Source: Rhizophagus irregularis (taxonomy: Eukaryota; Glomeromycota; Glomeromycetes; Glomerales; Glomeraceae). From it: 64,000 nucleotides of DNA. Within the stretch, counting starts at the first letter, position 1. Every line of letters starts with the position of its first letter. Position numbers and translations under genes: made by a program. Below the pieces are notes generated by a model that saw only the letters and a list, made by a program, of their open reading frames with translations, ran no database searches and was not told the DNA's origin. The stretch lies in the NCBI RefSeq assembly GCF_026210795.1, contig NC_089440.1, forward strand, positions 1,116,001 to 1,180,000. The letters run 5' to 3'. Shown in pieces: positions 50,276 through 62,317 of this stretch.

Positions 50276-52267
50276 TTAATCATCCTCATTATTATCTTTA
50301 CCAATTTTTTCAGTAATCCAACTTTTTAAACATAATAAGGCACGAGCTGTTTCTGGATTTAAACGATTTCGCACCTTAGAAATAGTTAAACCAGCAATAG
50401 AAAATGCTTGTTCACAGGATACTGAAGTTGCTTGAATAGTAAGGTGATCTTTAGCCATGGCTGAAAGAATTGGAAAATTTTTTTTATAAGAATTCCACCA
50501 TATTAAAGGATCACAATTATCATCTTGGAGCAAAGATAAATATCTTTCTAATTCATGATTACTTGAAACGGATTGTGTTATTGGACAAAATTTATCTATT
50601 AGGCTTTTTAAGTGAGCACAGGCATCAAGTCTATTAAACGTTTGTGATTGAGGTAATCTACATTGTTGTGCACTTGTGCTACATTTACAACATTATCATT
50701 ATTATTTTGAGCATAATTATTCATTTTTCTTTTAATAATTTCAATCGCTCTTGTATTTTCTTCTAATGTAAAAGTGGAGCATTTACAATATTGTTGTTAC
50801 GATTGTTGTATTATCAATGATCTCCCAATATTCATTTAATTTTTGAAGTATAGAATCTGCTAATAAATATTGTATCTGATTAACCGAAATTTCATATTGT
50901 AAATGTTGAATTAAAGTCTAAAAAGTCAGGCAGAGATCTCCAATTGTTGGATATATAGATGAAAAAAGTGTCAAAGTAGTAGAGTAAAACTGAAAGGTGA
51001 CAAAACAGATACAAGTTTCTAGTAATAAAAAAAAAATTTTTAAATAATTAATACTTATTTATTAATAATTACATTTAATCCAACTTATGTTTAAATTTTT
51101 CCAATCATTATTATCAAAATGAATATTTGTAAATTCATTTGAATGTTGTGCTATAAGTATATTTGCTTGAACTTTTATTTGAATATTTTTATTAATTATT
51201 AAAAATGTTGAATTCTAGCGTGTGTTAATATCAAGCTGTGGCAATAGAAATTCAATAGATTGAGACTCAAATATGTGCCATAAATCTTCTAAAAGTTTAT
51301 TAGAATTGCGAACCTTAATCATAAATTTTCTAACTTTGTCAACAGACGCATCATGTACCTGCAACCCATGTTGCACAACAAGATTGAGAATATGTACACC
51401 ACACCGAAAATGAGAAAAATTAATATTATTAAATGTATTTTTCAATTCATTTTTCATTTCTCTTCTACACACAAGCATTGCTGCGGCATTATCTGTTGTA
51501 ATTGCAAATGCTTTAGAGGATAGATTCAATTCTGATAATAAATTTGTTAAAGTTTGTGCCATATTTTTACCAGTGTGTGATTCGTGAAATGGTATAATAT
51601 CAAGTAAAAAATGTCTAAGTGTCCAATTATCATCAATATAATGACAGGTTACTCCAAAAAATGCAGTATGACTATTGTCAGACGTCCACATGTCAGTAGT
51701 TAAAGATATTCCACTTTTAATTTTTTCAATGTCATACTTTAATATTTTACGCCAATTTTCAAATCTATTAATTACATACTTTTTAATATATTTATGATTT
51801 GGTACACGATAACGTGGATCAAATTTTTTGATCATTTCAATGAAATAATCCTCCTCTATTACAGAAAATGGCTGCAAACTTGTTACTATCCAATCAATTA
51901 AATTTTTACTTTTTTCAAAATTTTCTTTACAACTATATGGATGTGTATGTTGAAAATTTAAGGTTGTTTGAGTAAATTTACGTTGGTATTCAGTTGGATG
52001 CTTCTTTTCTAAATGTTTCTTCAAAGTTCCAGTTGAAATAGAACTACTATATACAGTTGCACATATTCGACATTTTTGAGAGTCCTTTGTCCTGATAAAA
52101 AATTCATTTATCTCAGATGAAGATGATGAAGTTTTATTATTTCTAATTGGCCCTCCATTAGATTTTTGATTTCTGTCATCGGTAATGTCTATAACTGATT
52201 GATCACTAATATCACTAATAGCTGTATCATCAAAAGTATATTCACTAGACATTTTTGCAATTTTCAA
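50276..52267 (-). pseudogene. hAT transposase with BED zinc finger, broken
   Basis: Reads from M at 52267 (a second ATG follows six codons later). BED finger: CRICATVYSSSISTGTLKKH followed by LEKKHP. DDE-core regions: GISLTTDMWTSDNSHTAFFG, AITTDNAAAML, HFRCGVHILNLVVQHGL. The long frame ends at LPQLDINTR followed by TAG where the family has Trp (TRWNST), so a TGG-to-TAG change truncates it at 51215. Between about 50640 and 51210 the frame is scrambled. The C-terminal dimerisation domain is intact from about 50620 to 50276: ATSVSCEQAFSIAGLTISKV then RNRLNPETARALLCLKSW. As it stands it cannot make a full transposase. Confidence 0.88.
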
Positions 52268-52588
52268 AAAAAAGGGGTCAGGAAGAACGAAAATCGGAAA
52301 GTAGAAATTTAATTATTATTAACTCCTTGATTAACGTACCTTATATAGTTATATTGTAATTAAAAAAGTAAAAATTAAAGATTCTCTAATTATAAACTTA
52401 CAAAAATTCAAAGAATCCATCAGAAAGTTGGATAAAAAATAGGAAAGAAAGATTTATTATAGAGCTCCGAACTGACCCGAAATTTTTTGTATAAAAAATG
52501 CCAAAACATTTTTTTATTAAAAAAACAGTTCAGAGTTTTACTTTATTCAGTTAGGCTCTGATCATTTTTGATATCAATCATATATCAT

Positions 52589-52832
52589 TAAGGTTGCTTG
52601 TCTAAACCTCTTCAAAATCCTACGATTAGTTTCGTCAAAATTTTACTATAGATTTATTATAGTTTCGGCAGAGTTTCGGCAGTTTCGGCATTTATAATAA
52701 GTTTCGGCAGTTTCGCCATTCTCCAAAGTTTCGCCAGTTTTTTAATATAACTTTAATATAGTTTCGGCAGAATTTCACTTTTCGGTGAAACGCCATCTTG
52801 CCTAAACCCCTAGGTTTCGGCAAGCAACCTTA
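52589..52832. mobile_element. hAT-type MITE, TAAGGTTGCTTG family (copy 3)
   Basis: 244 bp, ends TAAGGTTGCTTGTC and GGCAAGCAACCTTA, with the perfect 8-bp duplication TATATCAT at 52581-52588 and 52833-52840. Very similar to copy 4. Inserted in the hAT element upstream of its transposase start. Confidence 0.96.
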
Positions 52833-53209
52833 TATATCATATACCATTTATTAAAAAAAAAATTAATTTTTTTTAATTTTTTTTAACAAAACGTTCCTTC
52901 AAATCGTTATTTTATTTTATTTTATTAAAAAAACGCATTTTATCATTTTTTTTTAAAAAAACTAGTCCTTAAATTCAACTAAAAAGGAATTTGATTATTA
53001 TTATTTTTTTTTAAGGAACTAAATAATTACAAGGAAGATGACGTAATTAATTTATTGATTTCACAATATTATGGATTCTGTGATCATGTAATATATATAT
53101 TGTGATTCACTCCTACAAGAAATTATTCCTTAAAAGGTTTTATTTTGGAATTTATGAAAACTTATATAAAAAAAACCTTCACCCCTTTAGAACACTTAAT
53201 TATCTCCAA

Positions 53210-53650
53210 AATTGAAAGTTAAAGAACATTAATAAACGTTCTTACATATAAAGAGCAAACATTATTCTCTCTCCCTACCTATCTGTCTTCAATTTCAGGT
53301 TCCAGTCCAAAATCTACATAAAAAAAGTTAAAGAACGCTAGTAAACATTCTTATATATATAAAAAGCAAACCACTGTTGGCTGTTTCCTCTTCCTACCTT
53401 TGAAGTTCGTACTTATAAAAATAAAAAAAAATGATTTTTTTTTAAATAATAAAAAAGATTAAATAATAGAAAGAACGATTTTTTAAAAGTAATAAGAAAT
53501 AAAAGTTTTGGCAATAAAACTGAAAACAACTATTTTAAAGTGATAAGAAATAAATGTTTCAGTAATAAAACTGAAAATAACTTTTTTTTAAAAAAAATAA
53601 AAAAAATCTATAAAAAAATTCGTACAAAAAGGATTTTTTTTTTTAAAAAA
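53210..53650. repeat. A-rich palindrome repeats inside the hAT element (array 2)
   Basis: Units with GAACATTAATAAACGTTC and GAACGCTAGTAAACATTC palindromes followed by TTAYATATAWAAAGCAAAC and CT-rich spacers, then A-rich sequence. Same class as arrays at 24.8, 55.1-58.3 and 62.5 kb. Confidence 0.65.
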
Positions 53651-53835
53651 AATTAGATTATCAATTTATTATCTCAATGAAATGATTGGTAGATCAGTCC
53701 TATGTTTTATGTTTAATACTGAAACTCTGATCAAAAGCTAATTCATCTTAAACCATAGTTTGAACCACAAGTTGAACCGCAGTTTGAACAAGTTGAATCA
53801 AACCGCAATTTGAAATGTTCAAACCGCTTCATATC

Positions 53836-54079
53836 TAAGGTTGCTTGTCTAAACCTCTTCAAAATCCTACGATTAGTTTCGTCAAAATTTTACTATAGAT
53901 TTATTATAGTTTCGGCAGAATTTCGGCAGTTTCGGCATTTATAATAAGTTTCGGCAGTTTCGCCTTTCTCCAAAGTTTCGCCAGTTTTTTAATATAACTT
54001 TAATATAGTTTCGGCAGAATTTCGCTTTTCGGCAAAACGCCATCTTGCCTAAACCCCTAGGTTTCGGCAAGCAACCTTA
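53836..54079. mobile_element. hAT-type MITE, TAAGGTTGCTTG family (copy 4)
   Basis: 244 bp, ends TAAGGTTGCTTGTC and GGCAAGCAACCTTA, with the perfect 8-bp duplication TTCATATC at 53828-53835 and 54080-54087. Same orientation as copy 3, about 1.0 kb away. Confidence 0.96.
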
Positions 54080-54863
54080 TTCATATCAGTTCAGTTTCAA
54101 ACTGTGGCTAAACCGGTTTCACTTAAACTGATACCATCCCTAGCTAGTACACATATCATGAAGATTGCTATAGAGTCAGAATTATGGAATTAGAATACTG
54201 ACAGATAAAATTTTAGCAAATTTATAAAGTCATGTAATTTTATAATAGGCCAATCAGAAATTTCGGACAATTTTAAGAGTTTCAGAAATATTTTGGGATT
54301 TCAGAATTAGTTTCAGAAATAAAATTCTAGCCGAAATTATTTTAAAATTAGAAAATAATTTTAGGTGGCAACTTTAGCATATATGTAAGAACATTGAGAA
54401 GAATTTAAAAGGAAAGCTTTACAGCAAGTATTTTAATTTTGTGAAAGAGTGGAATAAATGCTGAAACAGTTTTTCTGAAACTGAATTTAAAAATTGATGG
54501 CATGATCTCCTCACAAATTATTCTGAAGCAAAAAATTATCTTGAATGTACTTTTGGAGTTGATGTAACTAGTTGGGTATTATGCTATACCTATTAATCAT
54601 TTAATGGTAAAATCCAATCAATACAACATCAGGGAGTTTTGGGCAGACGTAAAATATGTTGAACAACGCCATGTATTGCTCAACGCCAAAAAGTGTTAAG
54701 CAACAAACCTTTTGTAAACTGACGCCATTTAAAAATATGTAAAACAACACAAATTTAAGCATAGAGCAACATATACAGTAAAATAACGCCATTTAACAAT
54801 ATGTAATACAACATATTTTGAGTATAGAAAAACACATAAATTAATGATTTTTAATTAATGTAT

Positions 54864-55036
54864 TATTTATACTTATCAGTGGAATTGAATTTTTGAATTA
54901 TGACAGACGTAATTAAAATGCTGTAATTCACCGTAATTATATGTTTTATTAGTAAACATTTGTACTGACGTAATTATTTTGGCTATGCCGTAATATTTTG
55001 ACATTAACTTTTTAATTCTACTGAGAAGTATAGTAT
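54864..55036. mobile_element. MITE, TACTATACTT family (copy 2)
   Basis: Matches 29369-29540 throughout (ATTATGACAGACGTAATTAA, TAGTAAACATTTGTACTGAC). Left end is TTTATACTTATCAGTGG, right end CTGAGAAGTATAG, with TA flanks. Confidence 0.8.
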
Positions 55037-55099
55037 TATTATTACTTTATAAATTGTATACTATTACTGTAACTATCTAATGTAAATTCTATATAAAAT

Positions 55100-58000
55100 C
55101 AATAAAATAAAATAAAAAATTTATCTAATAAAATTTCACGTAAAGAGCCATCCAAAAACATACAAAATAAAAATGAATTATTAATAAATGTTTTGTTATA
55201 TGCATCGAATTCTTTTTGGCCATATTATTTGAAGGAGAATTCCTATAAAAAATAACCAAAAAAAAAATGTTAATAATAAACGTTTTTAAAATCAAAAAAG
55301 GTAAGTTTGTATAAACAAAATTTACCAATTCAAGTTTTCAGCCAACTTGAAACTTCTGGAATCTACAAGAAAGAAAAAGGAAATGTCAGTAGCATTACCT
55401 AATTTAAAAAAATAAAAAAAGAAGTTTTATAACAAAATGTACGAAACTTACCATTTTTCCAATATTTTAAATCCCAGAAGTTAACCAAATCTACAAAAAA
55501 AAAAGGAAACGTTGGTAAATATTTCTTAGAAAAAAATCAAAAATAAAGTTTCGCAATAGATGTTGCGAAACTCACCATTATACTTAAAGTTCAACTGAAT
55601 ATTTACAAAAAGAAGAAAAGAAAGAAATGTTGGTCATATATATTTCTTTAACAATAAAAAAAATTAAAGTTTTACAATAGATGTTGCGAAATTTGCCATT
55701 TTACTAGAACCCTGGACATCACATATATAACTCATAACTGATCTGCATGAATTTAAGTACTTTTTGCTCCTGCTAAAATAGACCTAATTTGCTAAAAATC
55801 AAATTATCACATTTCAAATCTATACTAATTTGCTAAAACTCAAAATATGAGTTAATAATTTTTTTTTTTATTATCAATAAAAAAATAAATGATTAATATA
55901 AATTAAACTGCCAATTTTTATAATTAAAATATGTAGATTATAGATAAAATAATAATTAATAAAAATAATAAATTAAATAAATAATTATTAAAAAATAAAA
56001 TGTTGCGAAACTAAACAGACAGTTTTTGGCCTGCATTATGCTTAATTTTGGCCAAAATATAACCTGGCGTCACCCACGTCTGCCACCCGTAAGTAAACAC
56101 AATTTCTTATGTTTCACTTTATTACGCTTGATTTAGATTTTCTATTATACTTTTAACTTCTCGCTTCCTTTCATTTACCTCTTTTATAATCTCATCAATT
56201 TCATTTACAGACTGCGAGAGTTCTCCTTACATTAAACAAACTTCATACAATAATTTTAATTTCATTCTGGACTGATATTTTCATGTTAGAATCATTAATT
56301 ATTAATCGTTGTTCATAGTGAAACCACTATGATAACTCTTTATTAATATTAATTTCATCCTGAGTCAAGATACAAATTCGAGACTGCAGAATTCCTACAG
56401 AATTTCACCCTTATTTATATTTTTAAGAAAAATCATTTCTAATATTATCTTTAATCTATGACTCAACTTGAATAATTATGACTTATAGATTACTAATTCC
56501 ATCTATTTCCATCTAATCTTTGAGTCACGTTAAACTATTTATAACCAAACTAATAATAATTAAACTAAATATAACTAATCTAAATATAAATAACTATAAA
56601 TAACTATAAATAAATACTTATAAATAAATATTATATAATTATAACATCATATTCTCTAATTATCTCAGTTAAATATTCTTCCATCGGCTAAATGTTTATC
56701 CATATTCCGTTCAGTCCTTTATTTATCCGATCACGTGGTTATCTTGATTTCATGAGTTACACCAGACCCCGAAACTAATATTTTTAAAAATATTATTTAT
56801 AAAGTTAAAAACAAAGGATAAGTTAAATTTAAAAAAAAGTACCAAATTGCTCAAATATAAAATATGACTTTGTAAAATCAATACAATTTGCTAAAACTCA
56901 TAATTATGACTATTAATTAATTTTCAATCAATTTGCTCTTTCTAAAATTATGAGTTTAACATAATTTTGATTGAATTTGCTAAAACTCAAATGTGAGTTA
57001 TATATGTGATGTCCGGGGTTTTATTTTACTTATAAACCTACAAAAATAAGAAAAGAAACATTAGTAAAAAAATATTATAAAATAAAGTTTCACAACATTT
57101 TGTTGCAAAACTCACCATTTTATCTACCCAAAAAACCCATAGATCTACAAAAATAAGAAAAGAAACATTAGTAAACGTTTTTTAAAAAAAAATTAAAAAA
57201 TAAAGTTTTGCAACATTTTGTTGTAAAACTTACCATTTTGTCTACCTATAGACCTACAAAAATAAGAAAAGAAACATTAATAAACGTTTCTTAAAAAAAA
57301 TTAAAAAAATGAAGATTCGCAACAAACATTGCGAAACTCCTACAAAAAAAAAGAGAAAAAAACATTAGCATCATTTCTTTTAAAATAAAAAAATAAAGAT
57401 TTTAAAGTTTTACCTTTAAAATTCCGTTCAGAAAATATTCAGAAATTCGCGAACTTAAAAAAGAAAGAAAAATGAAATATTAGTCACATTTCGTTAAAAA
57501 AATAAAATCAAAAAATTTTGAAGATTTACTTTCAAAATTCCTGTTCATAAACCATCCAAAAAGCCATAATCCTAAAAAAATAAAAATTGAAATGTTAAAT
57601 ACGTTTCATAAAAAAATAAACAATTGAAAAAATTTAAAAAAAAATGAAAAAAAATATTTTTGAAATGTTTTTTAACATTTTGTTAAAAAATGAAAAAATC
57701 AGAACATTAGTCAACGTTCTGATTAAAAAAATTAAAAAAAAAATTATTTTGGAATGTTAGCTAATATTCTAATTAAAAAAATGAAAAAATATTTTTGAAA
57801 TGTTAAAAAACATTTTGTTAAAAATGAAAAAATTGAAATGTTAACTAACATTCTGATTAAAAAAAAATAGAAAAAATTATATTTTGAAATGTTTTTTGAT
57901 ATTTTGTTAAAAAAGTGAAATAAAAAAACAAATCAGATGGTTAGCCAACGTTCTGATTATAAAGATTTAAAAAAAAAACTTTTTTGAAACATTTTTTAAT

Positions 58001-58345
58001 ATTTCATTAAAAAAATGAAATAAAAAAGTAGTCAGAACATTAGCCAACGTTCTGATTAAAAAATTAAAAAAAACAAGAATATTCAAAACGTTAATAAACA
58101 TTTTGTTAAAAAAATAAAAAATAATCAGAACATTAGCCAACGTTCTGATTAAAGAAATTAAAAAAAACAAGAATATTTGAAATATTTTTCAATGTTTTGT
58201 TAAAAAATAAAATAAAAAAGTAATTGGAATATTAGCCAACGTTCTGATTAAAAAAAGACAAAAAAAAGAATATTTCAAAACATTAATAAATGTTTCGTTA
58301 AAAAATGAAATAAAAAAAATCAGAATGTTAGCTAACATTCTGATT
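55100..58345. repeat. Long A-rich palindrome array (array 3), interrupted by a 1.3-kb insertion
   Basis: Left part (55100-55705 and 57023-57560): units of about 100 bp with a GCAACA-loop-TGTTGC palindrome, CTCACCATTTT, a CTACAAAAATAAG word and a GAAACATTAGTAAACGTTTC palindrome. Right part (57600-58345): units of about 60 bp, each with a 24-nt palindrome such as TCAGAACATTAGCC followed by AACGTTCTGA, alternating with GAAATGTT/ACATTTTG palindromes in A-rich spacers. Array remnants continue after 59534. The short open frames in it are repeat artefacts. Confidence 0.85.
55706..57022. mobile_element. 1.3-kb hAT-like non-autonomous element with 8-bp target duplication
   Basis: Ends AGAACCCTGGACATCACATA and (reverse complement) AAAACCCCGGACATCACATA, continuing inward as TATAACTCA. 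Perfect duplication ATTTTACT at 55698-55705 and 57023-57030, lying in the palindrome array it interrupted. Subterminal AATTTGCTAAAACTCA words recur at both ends. No transposase frame. A GC-richer core (GGCGTCACCCACGTCTGCCA) lies near 56065. Confidence 0.93.
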
Positions 58346-59534
58346 AAAACTCCTAACGGTTCAGGCTAAACCAGGAACTAATCCAAAACTGGCTCAAAAT
58401 TCAGTTCGGTTCAGTTCGGGTATTAGAACTGAAAAACCGGCGGTTCAGTTCAGTTTAATCTGATTTTTTATAAAAATGCTAAAAATCAAATAGACGCCCA
58501 TCTAGTAATCGTACAAAGTCGAGCCATATATCATTGGATTCCTCTCGATGAGACGCGTCGAATGGTGGTAAGATCATGTCTCTAGCATCGATATATTACA
58601 CGTTAACCCACGCTAAATGATTTATCAATAATTGGAATTATTAAGCTATCTATCGATGCTAGAGACATGATCTTCAACGCGTCTCAGTGAGACGAATCCA
58701 ATGAATATAAATTCATCAGTGTACGACCACTGGATGGCAAATAATGTCAAGTTTCGCATTTTTTTAAAATTTTTGAGCGTTAAAAATTAAAAATTCCGAT
58801 ATATGAATTTATTCGTCGTCCAATGGTCTTACACATATGAATTAGGACTCATTTGATTCGTCTCGATGAGACGAGTCGAATGGTGGTGAGATCATATCTC
58901 TAGCATCAATAGATCGTAAGTTAATTTACACTAAATGATTTATTAAAAATTGGCATTAGCAAGCTATCTATCGATGCTAGAGACGTAATCTTACCACCAT
59001 TCGACTCGTTTCATCGAGACGAATCCAATGAGTCCTAATTCATATTTGTACGACCATTGGATGATGAATAATTTCATGTATCAGAATTTTTAATTTTTAA
59101 CGCTCAAAAATTTTAAAAAAATGCAAAGCTTGACATTATTCGCCATCCAGTGGTTGTATACAGACAAATTTATATTCATTAGATTCGTCTCACTGGGACG
59201 CGTCGAATGACGCTAAGATCATGTCTCTAGCATTGATAGATAGCTTAATAATTCCAATTATTGATAAATCATTTAGCGTAGGTATACGTGCAATCTATCG
59301 ATGCTAGAGACATGATCTTACCACCATTCAACGCGTCTCGTCAAGATGAATCCAATGATATATGGCTTGACTTTGTACGATCACTAGATAGACGGCTATT
59401 CAATTTTTCGCAATTTTATAAAAATTGGATTAAACTGAATTGAACTGCTGGTTTTTCAGTTCAGTTCTTACGGATTTTGGCTCTAATCTGAACCGTCTAT
59501 AATCTGGACCAAACCAACCCGTTCGGAGCTTTAA
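58346..59534. mobile_element. 1.2-kb nested-palindrome element
   Basis: Outer arms start AAAACTCCTAACGGTTCAGG and end with the inverse (CCCGTTCGGAGCTTT). The interior contains three successive palindromes built from one block: CATTGGATTC-type word, TCTCGATGAGAC hairpin, GTCGAATGGTGGTAAGATCA, TGTCTCTAGCATCGATAGAT. The block appears six times, alternating in orientation (near 58535, 58650, 58855, 58970, 59180 and 59295). Flanks TTCTGATT and TTCTAATT differ by one base, a likely 8-9-bp target duplication within array 3. Non-coding. Confidence 0.88.
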
Positions 59535-59589
59535 TTCTAATTAAAAAAATATGAAAAAAAATAATTTTTGAAATGTTTTTTGACATTTC

Positions 59590-60000
59590 ATTAAAGAAAG
59601 TAAAAAGGAAAAGTAAAAGGGGAAAATAGGATGAAAGGATAATGGAAAAATGAAAGGGAAGGGGAAAATGAAAGGGAAAGTTAATATTTCATCTTTTTCT
59701 GTAAAAGGCTCATATTTCCAGAATTAATAACTTTATATTACAGAATTTATCAAATTCTTTACATTTTCTATAAATGGATCTGTGAAAAGCTTATTTTTAC
59801 GAAGTTTTTACAGAGATAACGGATAAAACTTTTTATAGGCAAGAAAGAGAAATGAAATAAAAAGGAAGGGAAGAATAAAAGGAAGGGAAGAGGGAACAGA
59901 ACGGAAAACAAAAAGGAGAATGAAGAGGAGAACGAAAAGTAATAGGAAAACGAAAGAAAAGAAAAGAACGAAAAAGAAAAAAGCAAAAAAAAAATTAAGC
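59590..60000. repeat. Purine-rich (GGAAAG/GGGAAGA) tract
   Basis: Strongly purine-biased plus strand with repeated AAAGGAAGGGAAGA-like words, ending in the inverted pair TTAAGCTTTGCC / AAAGCTTAA near 59995-60020. The long Phe/Ser-rich and Lys-rich open frames here reflect composition, not genes. Confidence 0.7.
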
Positions 60001-60399
60001 TTTGCCAAAAAAAAGCTTAATTTTTTTTTGCTATATTACAGTTCAATATTACGTGATATACATGATATAGAGACATCCAAAATAATTTTTTTTAAATATT
60101 AATTTTAATATATTTATATATCTACTTAGATTAAATAGTATAGTGGTTAGACCGTGAGATACAATATATTAATATTAAAGTATTTAGTTTAGTTTCTTAC
60201 ATATAACTGAATAAAAATAAATACTATGTGTTAATATATAGTGTTGAACAACAATGCATAATATATTGAACTACAAATTAGAGTTGAACGACATATATAT
60301 TAATAATATGCATTAATATATTTGGTATACGGATGTTAATTAATATTGTAAATCATGTTGAATAACTAGCTAGTGTTGATCAATGTGTATATTGGTGTA

Positions 60400-61890
60400 A
60401 ATTAACACTTACTGAACTTCCTGATAAATGTGCAGAAATTTATAATTCATTAATTATACGATCACTTAAAGTTACTACAACATTATACGAATTAGATACA
60501 TAAATTCAACTGCAACTTGATAGGAAAGAAAAATTTGAATGAGAAAAACAAAAATCTAAAAATCTGACCGTTGAATTACTTAATGTAATTGATAGATTTT
60601 TAAACTGATTAATTTAGTTATTAAAAAATATCTTATATCACAAGTATTAAAAATGCAGTACTGTCAAATGAATAAATGTTTATTTTATTGTATTAAAAAA
60701 ATTGAAAATTGGAAAGATTTGCTTGGTGATGAAGTATGAAATCACTAATAAGTTAATGATTATGGTCAAAATTTAATTTTTATTTAATTAATAGGTAAAT
60801 GATGAGAAAATAGATATTCAGGAAATATATAGCGAAAAGCTGAAGACCAAGAAGAAAAATCTTATAATGAAAAGAAAAATCATAATACAGATCCAATAGG
60901 AATGACGGAAGTGACTGGTAACATTGAATTTACTGAAGATAACTATGAATCTATAATATTAAACCCAGATTCCTTAATCAAATGTATTAATCAGACCAGT
61001 ATTTATGAGGTTTGAAGAGTCACAACTATTGAGAAAAATAAAGAACATTTCGTAATGGTTTTTGGAAATACCAATTACTTATGCACATGTATACATCTCA
61101 TAATAAAAGGATTGGTTTGCCATCATTTTTTCTCAGTAATGCTCAATTCTGATAAGACTATATTTTATATTAGTCTTATTCCAGCTTGATGGTACAATAG
61201 TAAAATAATAAATAATCCACAAAAAGAAACTGCAGTTACTATTTTCAGTAAAAAATCTTCATTAGATAATAGAGAATTTATATATGAACATCCAATTAAA
61301 CCAAATTTTGACATTCTAAATGAAATCCGCAATGTACAAATATTTTCAGAAATTGTTAAATAAAATTTGTCCTGTAAAGTGAAATATAATCAAGACATGG
61401 GATATGTGAAGAAGGAAGTTAATTTGGCTCTTGAAATGGGTTGTAAAGATGAACTGAACAAGCTTTTACAAGATTGAATTAAGGTAAAGGAAAGAATAAT
61501 TCATAATAATTTAAGCAAGTCCAACAAGAAGAATCTTTCAAATATTAGTTATCCTTGTCAGGTTTGTATAAAGAGTGCTTTTAAAAAACGTGTAAAAAGT
61601 GTATTAGAAAATACTACTATAAAATATCACAATAAAAGTAAAGAAAAGATTTGTGTCACTGCAAATTATATTTTATTAATTTTTCTAATCTTATTAATTT
61701 TCATACACAGTAAATAAATCAAAGGTAATCTTGCGCCCAATACTACAAAATAACAATCAAGGCTTTAAATATAATTCATATATAGAAATACAAGCAAAAA
61801 AAATATATATATAGTCACTGCAAAGGTGTTGGTCATAATGCTCAAAACTGTAAGCAAAAAAATTTCAATTAGCTAAAGGATAGTGAATGA
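60400..61890 (+). pseudogene. Decayed MULE/FAR1-type transposase C-terminus with SWIM finger
   Basis: Plus-strand fragments in order: EVTGNIEFTEDNYESIIL and KEHFVMVFGNTNYL, then the SWIM-type finger CTCIHLIIKGLVCHHFFSVM (C-x-C-x9-C-x-H), ISLIPA with a stop where Trp is usual and WYN next, NREFIYEHPIKPNFDILNEI, MGYVKKEVNLALEMGCKDEL, a former Arg/Lys-rich region, and a terminal zinc-knuckle-like CKGVGHNAQNC near 61815-61850. Stops and frameshifts are frequent. The upstream catalytic DDE region was not recognised. Fungal FAR1/Mutator-like transposases share this SWIM plus knuckle end. Confidence 0.75.
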
Positions 61891-62317
61891 TGCAAGATGA
61901 ATTTTCCATTGATTTTGAAAAGGTAAATGAATTTATTATAGGCAAGTTGAATTTATTAATAAAATTTTAAACTTTTAAAAATACTTTATTTGATTTTTGT
62001 TACTTATTGTAAAGTAGATGAATAAAAAATATAATAATTGTAACATGTGTAATGTGTAATAACTATAACGTGTTCAATTCAGTGATCAGATTTAGCTTTT
62101 TTGTTCTTTATATAATTCTATAAATATTACAACTACGTTAAAAAATGTGAAAAAAACTCTTTTTAACTCTGGTCAAAATTATAATTCAGCCAAAATTAAA
62201 TGGTGAAAATCACCTACAGTGAGATTTAGCAACGCCCTTTAAAAAAACCCTCACCTAGTTAAGTATTCTAAAATATTGATTATTTACAAAAAAGAAAATA
62301 AACGAAATAATTAATAA

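Larger units (their letters stand above)
49936..54142. mobile_element. 4.2-kb hAT transposon copy with TAGGGATGGTAT ends
   Basis: Ends TAGGGATGGTATTGGTTCAG and (reverse complement of the right end) TAGGGATGGTATCAGTTTAA. Subterminal GTTCAGTT/GAACTGAA words (CAAACTGCAGTTTGA types) are abundant at both ends. The interior encodes a damaged BED-finger hAT transposase on the minus strand and carries two TAAGGTTGCTTG MITEs and a patch of A-rich palindrome repeats. Flanking 8-mers GCTACACA and GCTAGTAC share only the first four bases, so the target duplication is eroded. Confidence 0.85.

Noticed and set aside
49936-54142. Perfect 8-bp target duplication for the large hAT element
   Set aside because: Flanks GCTACACA and GCTAGTAC match at only four positions; I do not claim a clean duplication.
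59768-60102. Phe/Ser-rich and Lys/Arg-rich open frames on opposite strands
   Set aside because: They reflect the purine-rich tract (GGAAAG repeats); no conserved motif.
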